Shown here: positions 43,829 through 56,376 of the stretch, piece after piece | How positions within the stretch are numbered: the stretch's first letter is position 1 | How the letters are laid out: each line of letters opens with the position of its first letter | Source: Molanna angustata | Taxonomy: Eukaryota; Arthropoda; Insecta; Trichoptera; Molannidae | DNA: 64,000 nt | Assembly (NCBI GenBank): GCA_963576475.1 | Contig: OY754990.1 | Span: 6,584,751-6,648,750 of the forward strand | Direction of reading: 5' to 3' | Position numbers and translations under genes: made by a program | The notes under the pieces: model-generated | Seen by the model: only the letters and a program-made list of their open reading frames with translations | Databases searched by the model: none | Told to the model about the DNA's origin: nothing

Positions 43829-45766
43829 ATCCCTATTCTCAAACCCGGAAAAAATCCCAATAATGGTGACTCCTATCGACCGATTGCACTATCCACTATA
43901 ATGAGCAAAATTATTGAACACCTAATAAAGGATCGAATGGAGCATTATTTTGAAACCAATAACCTTCTTCCAAGATTGCAGTTTGGATATAGAAAAGGGA
44001 AAAGTACTGCAGATAACCTTAGTATCTTCATTACGGATGTACATCTTACAAAATCAAAAAAGAAGTCCTAGGGGCAGTCTTTCTTGACATGAAAGCAGCA
44101 TATGACAATGTTCACATTGACATACTTATTTAGACCCTCCTAGATAAAGGAGTCCCACATAAAACAGCTCTTTTTGTACAAAACCTGTTAAGTGGAAGAA
44201 ACATTGTATTAAACGCTGACAGTAAAAGTAATAAAATTCGCAAAACATGGAAGGGCCTTCCTCAAGGTTCTGTTTTAGCCCCACTTCTCTTTAATATCTA
44301 CACCTGCAACCTTGAAAAATTAATCACCAAATATGCTAGAATTCTACAATATGCGGATGACATCATGATATATGTGTCAGACAGATCGATTGAAAAGGTT
44401 GAAGGGATCTTGAACCTGGCCCTGCAAAATTTCAGTGAGTGGCTTGACTCTCACGGTCTTCAACTTTCCCCGCATAAAAGCCAGGTCATGATTTTCTCCC
44501 ACAAAAAAAACAGTACCAGACATCAATGTATCATTTGATGGCATTCGTATCCCCATAGTCCCTCACACAAATTTTCTAGGTTTGGTCATTGACCAAAAAC
44601 TTACTTTCCTCCCTCATACTGAGTTCGTTGTCGACAAATGTGAGAGAGCGATTAATGTTCTGAGGTCAGTCTCGAGGGTCTGGTGGGGCGCTCACCCCAA
44701 AACTCTCAAACTCCTGTACAATGCCCTTGTCCGTTCGCACTTGGATTACGCTACATTTCTAATGGATCCTTTTCCGAAATATGTCTCCTCCCAATTAGAT
44801 AAAATTCAATCCCGTGCCCTTCGCATCATCATAGGAGCCATGAAATCATCTCCTATTTCTGCTTTACAGGTGGAATGTGGGGAAGCTCCCCTTTCACTCC
44901 GTCGACAGTATCTAGCAGATAGATATTTCATTAAGGCTTCCCGAATCTCCAATCATCCAATTTTTCCTAAACTAAAGCTTCTTTCGGAATACTCCATCTC
45001 TAAACCATACTGGAGACATAAAAAATCTTTACCCCTGCTCATTGATAGCTTCAAATTTCTCAATTCCTTCCAAACTCCCTTCTTCAGTGACAACAACTTC
45101 CCAATCTTCTCTTGCCCCCATGAATCTAACACTTTTTTCCCAAACATCTCTGACTTAAAGCTTCATAAACATGACTATCAGACTCCGCTTCTATTTCAAG
45201 AAATCATTAACACCAAATGTGTAAATCATGTTCCCATATATACATATGGTTCCAAGAGGGCGGGAATCCCAGCTCTTGTAGGAGCAGCGTTCTTCTGTCC
45301 CTCTTTAAACCAGTCTGGAAAGTACAAACTCCCAGCGGAAACGTCTATCTTTAAAGCAGAATGTTTGGCTATATTAGAGGCTGTTAATTTTATATCTTCA
45401 AACAACATTTCAAACTCTATTATTCTAACAGACTCTCTCAGCGCAGTCAAGGCCATATCCTCCAATCCCAAAAACCTTCTCAACCAACTCACTGTTTTCC
45501 AGATCAAACACAAGATCCAAAGTGTTACCATTGCGTGGATCCCTGGTCACAGTGGAATCCCAGGGAACGATAGAGCTGATGAACTTGCTAAAGAAGCTTC
45601 TGAAGATGGGGACCCTAAACACTTCTACATCTTTCTGGAGGACATGATTCCAGTCCTCAAACAGAGAATGAATGATCGCTGGGAACATCTTTGGAAGCAA
45701 ATCAGTTTCAGATCTCGCTCTTTTTATGAGTGCCTAAATGTCATGATGGTTACAAATGCTCAGTAA
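43829..45766 (+). pseudogene. I-like LINE: reverse transcriptase plus RNase H
   Basis: RT in several frames: ILKPGKNPNNGDSYRPIALS, QFGYRKGKSTADNLSIF, AAYDNVHIDIL, LPQGSVLAPLLFNIY, LQYADDIMIYVSD. From 44582 one frame is open to 45766 with SHLDYATFLMDPFP and RALRIIIGAMKSSP. An RNase H domain follows: TYGSKRAG, SIFKAECLAILEAV, ILTDSLSAVKAI, WIPGHSGIPGNDRADELAKEA. The first RNase H Asp (expected TDGS) is Tyr, GAT to TAT at about 45244. A LINE with RNase H points to the I group. It is 5'-truncated at 43829, exactly where the minus-strand RTE-like copy ends. Confidence 0.88.
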
Positions 45767-45947
45767 ATCATCAAAATATTGTTAATTGTGTCTTTCCTTG
45801 CAGTACTGGTCTCTAAGCAGTGTAAGAGCTAGAGTCCACACTCCCACTTAACTCTCGGATCAGCATCGGATTCTGAATGATTCTGATCATATACAGACAA
45901 GGGCGAGAACACTGGATTACGGTGAAAAGCCCCCCAAACAGAAATAG

Positions 45948-46020
45948 ATAATTATTTCGATAATTTCTTTACCAGCATTCATCTTTTAGAAGATTTGAAA
46001 TCTACTGAATTTTCAGCAAA
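45948..46020 (+). pseudogene. Possible piggyBac transposase scrap
   Basis: One frame reads DNYFDNFFTSIHLLEDLKS then TEFSAKVVWF and stops. D-N-F/Y-F-T-S--LL--L is the conserved piggyBac (DDE_Tnp_1_7) segment. Only about 25 codons; no termini or TTAA duplication seen. Confidence 0.4.
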
Positions 46021-46794
46021 GGTCGTTTGGTTTTGACGCTGCTAGAATTATATGGGAGAAAGAATTCCACATCCAGGTCGAACATCTTTTTTTGAAAATG
46101 TAGATTCTAGATTTCAAGAAATACATCATGTTCTCATAAAGCAAGAGAAGCAAACTTGATGCCGACATTGTCATTGTCAACAAAGTGCAAAAAATATAAT
46201 ATAACGTTACATTTGAAATGTTTCGAAATTTATCACAAGGAATAAAGTATTAGCCGCCATACATACGTTCATATTTTTTGTTCCATATTGTATAAGCATA
46301 TTTCCTTTGAATCCTTTCCATGCCATTGTCCCCTCACCGATGTATGAGAATTGTCACTTGTCAAAATAATTTTGGGTGACAATAAGTGTCATGTTAAAAA
46401 AGGATCATTACAAGTTTGAAGACCACTGCGTGTGGATGTGTGCACAGAAAAAATAATCAGTGAACCAGGAATAAAGAAGCATCCGTGAGATCTTTTATAA
46501 TACAGTCCACTACCTACCATATTTAATACCCATCACCTGATGTTTTCTACATAATATTTTGCGGTGGTGGTGTTGCGGTGGTTTCAAATAGAAAGTAAAT
46601 TGTAGGTACTCAATTTTGTTACAATATTGATTTTGTTACAGTGATTGGTGATTAATTATCACATAATATTATTTTGTGATTATTGTGAGGTATAATAAGG
46701 TACCATATTAATGTTAATTATTGTGAATGCAGTCGGGTAGAATAAAATAGGTACCACATTATTATTGATACAGTGAATTTGTGTTTGCATGCAA
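46021..46794. other. Interval that should contain the BEL/Pao 5' end
   Basis: AT-rich non-coding sequence up to the LINE target site at 46795. Since the Pao gag start lies just beyond that LINE, at least the right part must be Pao leader and probably LTR. No second LTR is in the window, so its boundary cannot be drawn. Confidence 0.35.
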
Positions 46795-46805
46795 TTATAG
46801 TTTAT

Positions 46806-49056
46806 TTATTTATCGTATGATACTAGTGAATCAAATGTTAGTCAAAATGAACAAAACACAGCACTGACAGCAGGCAAACACAAAACAGCACGATATATCA
46901 ATCACACATTCACGTCGAGGGCTCCGAGCCAATCCACAAATGCTGGTGTCAATTCGCAAATGTCCGACTTTGGGCCTTCATATGCATGGACGCTGCATTC
47001 TTCCAATATGTGTTGCATTGTTTGAAAGGGGTGGCCACAATCGCATTGTGCGGATGGAACAATGCCCCACTTTGCCATAAGGTAGTTGCAGCGTCCATGT
47101 CCAGTGCGGATCCTATTCAGGGAGGTCCACAGCCTTCTTGGCAGCTCGAAACCTGGAGGTATCTTCGTTGGAGTTTCCATATACTTATTAACATCCAAGT
47201 TGGAGCTTACCCAGTCACTGTGCCAAGTCTCATTCAGGCTGAAGTCCTCACTAACAAGGTTACATCCGAGTTTTGCTGCTGGATCCCTTGAAGCAAGTCT
47301 TTGCTGTCCCTCAGACGGAACATCACTGTGGATTGGCAAAGCGCCATTTTCACAAATTATCTTCCATAGATTAAATAGGGAGAATTTTCTTCTTGCGTCA
47401 GGGGGAGGTATATGTGCGAGCACAGGAAGCCACTTTATTGGGGTAGACCGGATGGTGCCGCTAAGGTCCTCATGGCCACATTCAGTTGAGTGTCAACTAG
47501 TTTTGTATGTGCACTATTGAGCCATACAGGAGCACAGTACTCTGCTACCGAATATACAAGGGCAAGTGAAGATGTTCTAAGGACTGTTGCACTAGCCCCC
47601 CAAGTTGTTCCTGCCAGTTTATGGATGATGTTATTTCTAGACTTTAGTTTAGCAGCTGTTTTTTCCAGGTGTTTTTTGAATGTTAGAGTTCTGTCTAGTG
47701 TGATTCCTAAGTATACTGGTTGGTGGTTGTGGGTGAGTCTACCTCCGCAGAAGTGTACATTTAGTTTGTGATTTGCATCTCGGTTACTAAGGTGAAAGCA
47801 TCTAACTTCTGTTTTATTTGCGTTTGGTTTAAGTCTCCATTTATAAAAGTAGCTCTGTAACTTTTGAAGGTCTGATTCAAGTTGAACTTCGCATTCTTTA
47901 AAAGACAGTTTTTGTGTAGCTATGCCCAGATCATCTGCATATGAGAACTGTTTGCACTGTGTTGATGGGATATCACTAATATACAAATTGAAAAGCAGTG
48001 GGGAAAGAACTGATCCCTGAGGTAGTCCATTGTTGAGCATTCTTGGTTTACTAATCTTATCTCCCAAGTGAACAGTAAATTGTCTATTACTCAGCATGTT
48101 GTTTAAAACAGTAAACATAGCCTTCGAGGGAATTACATCCGCAAGTTTGGAAAGGAGTCCCTGTCTCCAAACAGTATCATATGCTGCTGTTAAATCTATG
48201 AAAGCAACCCCAGTTTTCAGCTTCTTCTCAAAGCCCTTTTCTATGTGTGTGGCTAGGGCCAGTACTTGATCACAACAGTTACGGTGAGCTCGAAATCCTG
48301 CTTGGGTAATGGGTATTATTTTATCAATATCTGGCATGATTCTGTTGTATATCAGTCTTTCAAACACTTTGAGGCAGATGCTGAGAAGGGCGATAGGACG
48401 GTAATTTTCGGGAGCCTCTGGAGATTTGTTTGGTTTAAGTACAGCAATTATCTTCGACTTCTTGAAAGCTTTGGGTAGTTTTCCTGTTGATAATATGTCA
48501 TTATAGAAGTTCAGGAGCCAATGTCTGATATTTGGTCCTGCGTAGGTAATAAACTCTGGAAATATATTATCAAGGCCACAGGCTTTTCCCTTTTTTAGCA
48601 TTTTTATTGCTTTTTCAAGGTCATCCTGTTCAAATGGTCTGCAATATGTGGTATTTGATTGAAGGTTTTGCTTTTTTGATGTAAGAGATTTTCGGATGAG
48701 CTGAGAAAAGTGCTTGTCTCCAGCGATTTTTGAAGTAGTTATTATTTTGTTAGCAATTAAATTTGGATTAATGTTGCAGTTGTTTGGTTTACTTGGCTGG
48801 CTACTACCAAGATTTTTTAAAAGTCTCCACGCTTTTTTGCTTGTTCTTTTGAAATTAAGGCTTTCCATGGTTTCCATCCATTTCTTTCTGCGGCTTTCGT
48901 CCAAGGATTTGAGTATTGCAGTAGCAAGGTACTGGTTTCCATTTTTTGTGTAGTCATCATATAGTTTTTGGGTCTCTTCGTTCCATCCTGGTATGTATTC
49001 TTTACGGTATCCCCTAGGGATGAACTTTTTAGCGGTACTGATTAACAGTTTAGTAG
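46806..49056 (-). mobile_element. 5'-truncated LINE in the Pao leader, 11-bp duplication
   Basis: Flanked by TTATAGTTTAT at 46795-46805 and 49057-49067. The 3' UTR ends in an A-rich tail (plus-strand TTTATTTATT). The C-terminal half of ORF2 is present; endonuclease and ORF1 are lost by 5' truncation. Confidence 0.9.
46902..49055 (-). pseudogene. LINE reverse transcriptase with C-terminal zinc motif, one frameshift
   Basis: Open from the truncation point (LLISTAKKFIPRGYRKEY) to 47435, about 540 codons. Motifs: GKACGLDNIFPEFI, PENYRPIALLSICLKVFERL, FIDLTAAYDTVWR, NGLPQGSVLSPLLFNLYI, SYADDLGIATQ (active site intact), YLGITLDRTLTFKKHL. A one-base deletion at about 47463 shifts the frame. The C-terminal 173 residues continue to 46902 and contain CDCGHPFQTMQHILEEC, a C-x-C...H...C zinc motif seen in several LINE clades. 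No RNase H. Clade not assigned. Confidence 0.9.
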
Positions 49057-49084
49057 TTATAGTTTATAAGTTTAAAGTTTTAAA

Positions 49085-50893
49085 ATGGCTGATAACATTA
49101 AAGCAAGGATGTTAAATGCTATTTGTAGAATCAGGAATACATATGAATTAAGAGATCTGTGTGAAAAAGGCAATATTGAACGAGATGAAATATTTTTAGC
49201 TAGGTGTCAGAGAGTTGATGAATGGCATAAATTGGTCAATGAATTAAGTGACAGCTTGATTGGAGTATATGCTGAGACAAAATGTGATACTGAGTTGAAG
49301 GAGTTGAGTGAAATGATTCAGAAAAGTGACATTATGTATTTTGAAATAATGAGAATTAAAAATCGTTTATCTAATGGTGTGAAAATAAATGCAACTGATG
49401 TATTATGTAATAAAATTCAGAGAGCTCCTATAATAAATTTACCTGTTTTTGATTCCAACGTCGAAAATTGGAATTCGTTTCATGACATGTTTGTGTCATT
49501 GATTCATGATAATATTGGATATACAGACATAGAAAAATTTCATTATTTGCGAACGTCCATAAAGGGATTTGCATCAACATTTGTTAATTTACCACTGATA
49601 AGTGATAATTATAGTATTGCTTGGAGTACATTGTGTGGACATTATACATACAAGATTACAGTTTGAATATTACATGAATAAAATGTTTCAATGCAAATCT
49701 TTAGTTGGTGAAAATGTAGGGCAATTAAGCGAATTATAATATATCATACATTTAATGAAAATATATTAGCTCTGTCAAATATGAAATGTGAAAAAATGTT
49801 AGATCAGGTATGGGGATTCATATTTATTAATAAATTGGATGAATCTACACGTCGAATAGTGGAAAGTAGATTAGATATTCAAGAAATTCCTTCAATAAAT
49901 AAAATATTTGAAATAATTCGAAGTCAATTGCAAGTTGGAATATTTACTGTAGGAGAACCGGGAAATCAAGGCACCTACAGGGCTTACGACCTGTCATCGG
50001 CTGGTTTACGTGATCACTCTATGCGCTTGCGCAACGTTCACCAATTATGCCTTTTTTTAATGAGATCCCTATCAATTCAATTTTACAAAAAAACAATTCT
50101 CTCAATAGATGGCGTTCCAACAAAATAAATAAAAATAATAAGATTGTTGTTCATAATTTCACCCATAGATGGCTGTAGTAAAAATTCCTTATTTTCAAGC
50201 GAAAAGAATTTCAGTATTACAATATATAGAACTTTCAAAATTGAATTGATAGGGATCTCATTAAAAAAAGGCATAATTGGTGAACGTTGCGCAAGCGCAT
50301 AAAGTGATCACGTAAACCAGCCGATGACAGGTCGTAAGCCCTGTAGGTGCCTTGATTTCCCGGTTCTCCTACAATAAATATTCCAACTTCGTCTCTATTG
50401 AGATAATTAAAAATCTGTTAAAAAATATCTTTGACTCCCGACAGGGAAAAAAATCCAATGTTTGCGCATATGCAATAATAAAAATATTCGATCAATTGCA
50501 AGTATTTTTTCACGTCAGAGTAATTCACAAGTAAAGCGTAATAATTATAATCATAAATCAGACAAAGGTTTTGTAGGTAATATTCGCCAACTTGAATGCT
50601 ATATGTGTAAGGGTAGTCATACGATACACAATTGTGACACATTTATTAATAAAACTGTATCAGAGAGAAAGGATATTGTCTCTAAATTGAAATTATGTTT
50701 TTGTTGTTTTGGAAAACATCTGATAAAGGATTGTAAGTCTAACAAAAAGTGTCAAACTTGTGATAGGAAACATAATGTTTTATTGCATACTGATAATTCA
50801 TCGGTAGTAGGTATCTGCCATAAAGGGATTCGGGGTAATGAATCTATCGGTCAAGTGATATTAGGAACAATTATAGGATATGTCCAGGGATAA
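49085..50893 (+). pseudogene. BEL/Pao gag, broken by frameshifts and a foldback
   Basis: It starts ATGGCTGATAAC at 49085. Residues 1-190 include INLPVFDSNVENWNSFHDMF and TSIKGFASTFVNLPL, the DUF1759-like capsid segment of Pao elements. Frameshifts at about 49670 and 49735 follow, then MLDQVWGFIFINKLDESTRR to 49935. After the foldback the frame resumes (50492) with zinc knuckles CYMCKGSHTIHNC, CFCCFGKHLIKDC and CQTCDRKHNVLLH. An in-frame TAA at 50891-50893 separates it from the protease. Gag forms the particle in intact relatives. Confidence 0.9.
49936..50491. mobile_element. Foldback element, copy 2, 12-bp target duplication
   Basis: Flanked by TCAATTGCAAGT (49924-49935 and 50492-50503), exact. 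The left arm (TGGAATATTTACTGTAGGAG...) pairs with about 50240-50390 over roughly 150 bp. About 100 bp of right-hand sequence has no partner on the left. It interrupts Pao gag, and reading resumes precisely after the duplication. Copy 1 is at 3163-3622. Confidence 0.92.
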
Positions 50894-51619
50894 GATGGGC
50901 AATTTTATAAGGCCAAGTGTTTAGTTGATTCTGGAAGTCAGGTTACTTTGATGTCTGGGAAGTTTTGTAAGAATATAGGATTCTATACAAAAGGGCATTC
51001 TGTATCATTGACAACGCTGTCTTCTACTAATATTGATGTAAAGGGTTCTATGCAATTTTGTTTATTTAATAATAAATTTAACAAGTCGCTATTTGTAAAG
51101 AGTGTAGTGGTGGATGCGCTTCCATCAAACTTGCCTAGGAAAGATTTATCTCATAAGTGTAGAGTTTTGACTCCAGATTTAGAATTGGCAGATAATGAAT
51201 TTTGGAAAAGCAGTAATATTGATATATTATTAGGTGCTGACATGTATGGAAAATTGTTTACAGGAAATTGTAAAAAAATATCAGAAGATTTATATGCATT
51301 TGAGACCATATTTGGATTTGTAATTTTAGGTCAAGATTTCGTACATGATAACAATGAGTTGTTAACATGTTTTGTATCATCTGATGTGTTATATGAGACT
51401 TTAAAAAGGTTTTGGGAAATAGAAGAGGTAAACACAGTATCAAGTAGTAGGAGAATTTCACATTTGGATGAGGAAAGTGTTCATTTATATAATGATTTAC
51501 ATTATCGTAAGGACGATGGTAGATTTGTAGTACCGCTCTTGTTAAAAAGAGATGTTCACGTACCATGTGTTGGTACTTTTGGTTTTGCTCTTAAAAGATT
51601 AACTAATATGGAACTATAA
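50894..51619 (+). pseudogene. BEL/Pao aspartic protease region
   Basis: LVDSGSQVTLMSGKFCKN is the retropepsin-type active site (DSGS) with the typical Pao context, followed by SLTTLSSTNIDVKGS and IDILLGADMYGKLFTG. It is in the same frame as the gag end and the RT. It ends at TAA 51617-51619, in-frame and probably secondary. Confidence 0.88.
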
Positions 51620-52862
51620 TTTTGTAATAATTTGGAAATTAAACTTGAATATACAAAGTTCATGAAGGAATATGAGATGTTAGGACACATGAAAGAAGTT
51701 CCTTTACAAGGCGATCCAAATGTATATTATATTCCTCATCACTGTGTTCTGAAACCTGATAGTTTATCTACTAAATTGAAAGTTATTTTTGACGGCGGTT
51801 CTAATACGAACGCAACTGGTGCATTAAACAAATATTTACATGTAGGTCCAAAGTTGCAAAAAGACATAATAGAATTATTGTTAAAGTTTAGAATCTATAA
51901 AATCGGGTTTTCTGCTGACATAACTAAAATGTATAGACAAATATCTATCAGGCAGGAAGATAGAAGATATCAGCATGTATTGTGGCGAGAAGATCCGTCA
52001 CAACCTGCAGGTCAAAGTGTCAAAGAATATGAGCTATGTACTGTGACATATGGTTTAGGAAGCTCACCCTATAATGCAATTCAGACAATAAATCAGTTAG
52101 CTTTGGATGAAAGTGATAAATACCCATTAGGTGCTAAAGCTCTTCGTGATAGTACATATGTAGATGATATAATATGCGGTGATCATAATATTGAAGATGC
52201 TATTATTTTACGAGATCAGTTGTTTTCTATTTTACGAAGTGGTTGTTTTGAATTGTCAAAATGGGCAACTAACTGTCCTGAATTTATTCAAAATTTTAAT
52301 TAATCTGATAGCAGTGTGATCTGTTTTGCTGAAGACAGTAATCATATTAAATTATATTATGGAATTAAATGGGATTTTGTGAATGATGTTTTTAGTTATC
52401 AGGTTAAGAGAATTGATATTAAATATACAAAGCGCATGATTCTATCGGTCGTTTCATCTATATATGACCCTATAGGATGGATCACTCCGTTTACATTTTT
52501 ATTAAAAAGTTTCATTCAAAATTTGTGGAAAACGAAATTGGGATGGGATGATATTATTTCCGAATCCACGAAAGTGCAGTGGAATAAAATAGTTGATCAA
52601 ATGTCTTTATTAGAGGAATTTAAATTGAGTAGGTTTTTTGGAACTACCGTTGATAGTCAGTGTTGTTTAGTTGGCTTTTCTGATGCTTTTAATGACGGAT
52701 ATAGCGCTGTATGTTATTTGGTTACTGAGGATAGTAAACAAATATCTCTGGTGACTGCCAAGTCTAAGGTTGCTCCAATTAAGATGCAAACGATACCACG
52801 CTTGGACCTCTGTGGTGCATTATTATTATCAAAATTAATTAAATATACTTTATCTGTATTTC
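51620..52862 (+). pseudogene. BEL/Pao reverse transcriptase and start of RNase H
   Basis: YYIPHHCVLKPDSLSTKLKV, VIFDGGSNTNATGALN, FSADITKMYRQISIRQED, TYGLGSSPYNAIQTINQLA and STYVDDIICG (active site YVDD intact). After the in-frame TAA at 52301-52303: SSIYDPIGWITPFTFLLK and WDDIISESTKVQWNK (the thumb/connection typical of Pao), VGFSDAFNDGYSAVCYL and RLDLCGALLLSKLI, the RNase H start. It is cut at 52862 by the RTE-like LINE. Confidence 0.92.
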
Positions 52863-55029
52863 TTCTTCTTCTTCTTCCTTTTCATAGATCCGAAGATCTG
52901 TTTGTACCGCTATTCTGTCTCCTGCGATGTGGACTGCCAACTGTCTCGCCATCTCTTTGGAGGTCTTCCTGGTGGTCTTCTTCCAGCTGGGTTCTCCTAG
53001 AGAGCGATACGTGGGAGTCTATTTTCAGCCATTCTGTTTACATGTGAGCTCCAATATCGCCTCCGCTGTCTTCCCCATCTGACGATGTCTTTCGTACTAC
53101 ACTTTTTTCTTATTTCGGTATTTGGAATTCGGTCTCTTAGAGTGTTTCCGGTTATACATCGCAATGTCCTCATCTCTGATGTTCTCAGAAGAGATTTTGT
53201 TCTCGTTGTGTCTGCTCTGGTCTCTACTCCGTAGGTGGCAATGGGTCTTACACATGTTTTATATATTCGGACTTTGCTTTCGATATTCATGTGTTTATTC
53301 CTCCATATACTTTCCTTTAGACATCCTGATATTGCAGCTGCTTTATTTACTTGTCTTAATGTTTCGTCGTATGGACTACCGCTGCTAGTGATGTCTATTC
53401 CCAGGTATTTAAAGTCCATCACTTGCTCTATTATGTTATTTTCTACGACTAATTTGCATCTCAACGGGTTCTTGCTTATCGTGAGACTCTTTGTTTTGTC
53501 TGTAGATATCATCATATTATATTTAAGTGATGTATGATTTAGTTTGTATAGCATCCTTTGAAGGTCATCTTCTGATTCTGCGATAAGTACCGCATCGTCG
53601 GCGTAGCATACTATACTGACTCTTTTACCTCCCATTCGGTACCCAAGGTTTAGGTCTACAACTTCTTCGATCAGTTTGTCCATTATTAAGTTGAATAGGA
53701 ATGGACTTAGACTATCGCCTTGTCTTATTCCGATTGGAATTGGGACTGGATTTGTGAGGTCGCCCTGTGTTTTTATTCTAGTAAAGCTGTCGGTATTCAA
53801 TCCTTGGATTATTTTTACTATGTTGGAGGGAGTATTCTTTGCATTGAGTATTTCTATTATGTCCTCCAGTCTGACTCTGTCAAACGCCTTGGTGAGGTCG
53901 ACGAAGCACATATATGCAGCCTTATTATATTCTATTGATTTTTAAGCGATCTGTCGAACGACAAAAATAGCATCTGATGTTGATCGATTCTTCCTAAAGC
54001 CCTGCTGTTCGTCTCTATTTGTGAGGTGTCTCTCTAGTTTGGTTCTGATTATGCTCGTCGTAAATTTTAATACTGAGCTTAAGAGACAGATACCTCGGTA
54101 ATTAGACGGGTTTGCCTTGTCCCCTTTTTTGAAGATTGGTATGGTGATGCTTGTATGCCATTCTGTTGGGATATCTGCATAGTCAAATATTTTTGAGATT
54201 AGCTGATAAAGTTCGTGATGCAGTCTGTCACCTGAGTACTTTAATAGTTCATTTGATATATCATCAAGACCAGGTGCCTTTCGGTTTTTCAGATTTTTGA
54301 CTGCTTTCTTCACATCTAGCTCTTCAATATTTTCCTTGGTGGTGAGAGCTGTTTCTGTTATTTGTTCATGATTGGTTGTGCTGTAGAGGTGTTGAAAATA
54401 ATTTTCCCATTCCGATGGAGTGATTTTTGTCGGTTGATTGTACTCGTTTACAGGCTTCTTTTTATTTCGTAGCATTTTCCAGATTTTCCTCTGTGCTCCG
54501 TATAAATCATGCTCCATATCCTTTGTGAATTTAAGCCAGTAATCCTTCTTAATCTTATTTATCTCCGAGTTTATTCTGTTTCTTACTCTGACGTATTTTG
54601 CGTACTCCTCTGGGGATGGGGAGCTTCTGTATGTTAGGTAGCTCTGTCTCTTTTCCCTTGCCAATTCTTTCACCTCATTTTTAAACCATGGTTTTGTTTG
54701 TTTCTCTCCGTTGATGTTAACTTTGCGTTTTCCTAATGCTTCATTCGCAGCGTCAGTTATGTTGGTCTTCACCTTATCCCATGCTTGATCTATATTATCT
54801 GTATCGTCTATTGAATTCAATGTGATTTTTTCAACCAGTCTACGTTGGTATGGATATCTGGTGCTGTCTGTTTCCATTGATTCGATGTTATATTTTTCAA
54901 TGTATTTTGGTGGTTTTATCTTTTTTATCGGTTTTTTGATTCGCAATTTACATAGTACAAGGTGGTGGTCTGTTCCAATATTTGCAGAAGTTAGTGCACG
55001 TACGTCCAATATTTGGGATGGTAGTATGG
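52863..55029 (-). mobile_element. RTE-like LINE with (GAA)n end, 13-bp duplication
   Basis: Flanked by TTATCTGTATTTC at 52850-52862 and 55030-55042. The 3' end (plus 52863) is a GAAGAA repeat. The protein spans the endonuclease end (NIGTDHHLVLCKLRI), linker, polymerase (NRKAPGLDDISNELLK, PSNYRGICLLSSVLK, FVDLTKAFDRVRLED, GIRQGDSLSPFLFNLIM, CYADDAVLIAESED) and C-terminus (RWGRQRRRYWSSHVNRM, GRRPPGRPPKRWRDSW). Only single in-frame stops interrupt it: TAA at 53942-53944 and TAG at 52997-52999. The active site is intact. 5'-truncated within the endonuclease. Confidence 0.92.
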
Positions 55030-55042
55030 TTATCTGTATTTC

Positions 55043-56376
55043 AAGATGCAATTATTATAAAGGATGTATATATGTACACATATTCTAGTATTGTTTTGTC
55101 GTGGCTTAAAACACCATCATATCTATTAAAATTATTTGTTGCAAATCGAATAGAACGTATTTGGGAAAACGTGCCTCATAAAAAATGGTTTCATGTGAGA
55201 TCTCAATGTAATCCAGCAGATTGTGCATCTAGAGGATTATATCCAGAAGAATTAGTTGGTCATACGTTGTGGATAAACGGTCCAGAGTGGCTGTTAGAAC
55301 CTGTTGACAGATGGCCACGGTTAGTTAATCAATCTAATGCTTTAATTTTAGAAGATAAAGATAGATTAGGATTGTATAACATAACTAATAAATATACAAA
55401 GTTAACACGTATAGTAGCTTGGGTTTTAAGGTTTAAAAATAATTGTCTGCTGAATGTTAATAATCGCATTAAAGGAGATTTGTGTAATAGGGAAATGGAA
55501 ATTAGTTTACAAGCAATTATAAAATATGATCAGAGTTTACCTTTTATGAAGGATATTAATATGTTAAAATACAAAAATCAATGCGATAATCCTCAACTGC
55601 AGAAGTTGAATTGTTTTATAGATAAACAGGGACTTTTCAGAGTGGGCGGAAGAATTAGATATTCTACACTACCTGATAAAATGAAATTTCCAATATTATT
55701 GCATAAGCATAGTGAGTTTGGAAAATTATTGATAAATTATTTTCATATATCATATTTGCATGTGGGTCCCAGATCACTGCAACATTTGATACAACGGAAA
55801 TATTGGATTATTTCAGCGAAAAATAGAATCAAGTCTATTTTATCAAAGTGTCTTGTGTGTAAGCGATTTAGTGCTTTACCGTTACAGCCAATGATGGCAG
55901 ACTTGCCAGCTATTCGGGTTACTCGTCATCGACCATTCATAAATGTATCAATTGACGTAGGCGGGCCGTTTATTTTGATGTAAAATAAACGTCGCAATTC
56001 GAAAACGTATAAGGCATACTTTTGTGTTTTCGTCTGTATGACTACAAATGCCATACATATTGAAATTCTCAATGAATTATCTACTAGTGCATTTATTGCT
56101 TGCTTAGAGAGATTTGTATTTCGACGTGGTTTATGTACTACAGTATATTATAGCGATTGCGGAACAAATTTGGTTGGCACACGTAAATATTTGACTGGAG
56201 TTTTTAAATTTTATAGTGACTGTATCCAGGATACAGATTTTCGAAATTTCTGTCTCGAAATATACTATAAAGTATCACTTAAAGCGAGTTGTTGTGTCGC
56301 GTATTTAGATTCCAATCCGCTCAATAAAAATTTTCGTGACTCTATATGGTAATTGAGTGCCCAAACGTTTGCTACT
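55043..56376 (+). pseudogene. BEL/Pao RNase H end and integrase N-terminal/core part
   Basis: It resumes exactly after the duplicated target site. The RNase H block reads YTYSSIVLSWLK, where a DS is expected (Asp to Tyr). Then CNPADCASRGLYPEEL and WINGPEWLLEP. Integrase: HKHSEFGKLLINYFHISYLH and KCLVCKRF (HHCC), RHRPFINVSIDVGGPF (first Asp), TAA at 55981-55983, TTNAIHIEILNELST and VYYSDCGTNLVGTRKYL (second Asp). It is interrupted at 56376 just before the Glu region. Confidence 0.9.

Noticed and set aside
44582..45766. Host RNase H gene
   Set aside because: It is the C-terminal part of an I-like LINE, contiguous with polymerase motifs upstream, and lacks the first catalytic Asp.
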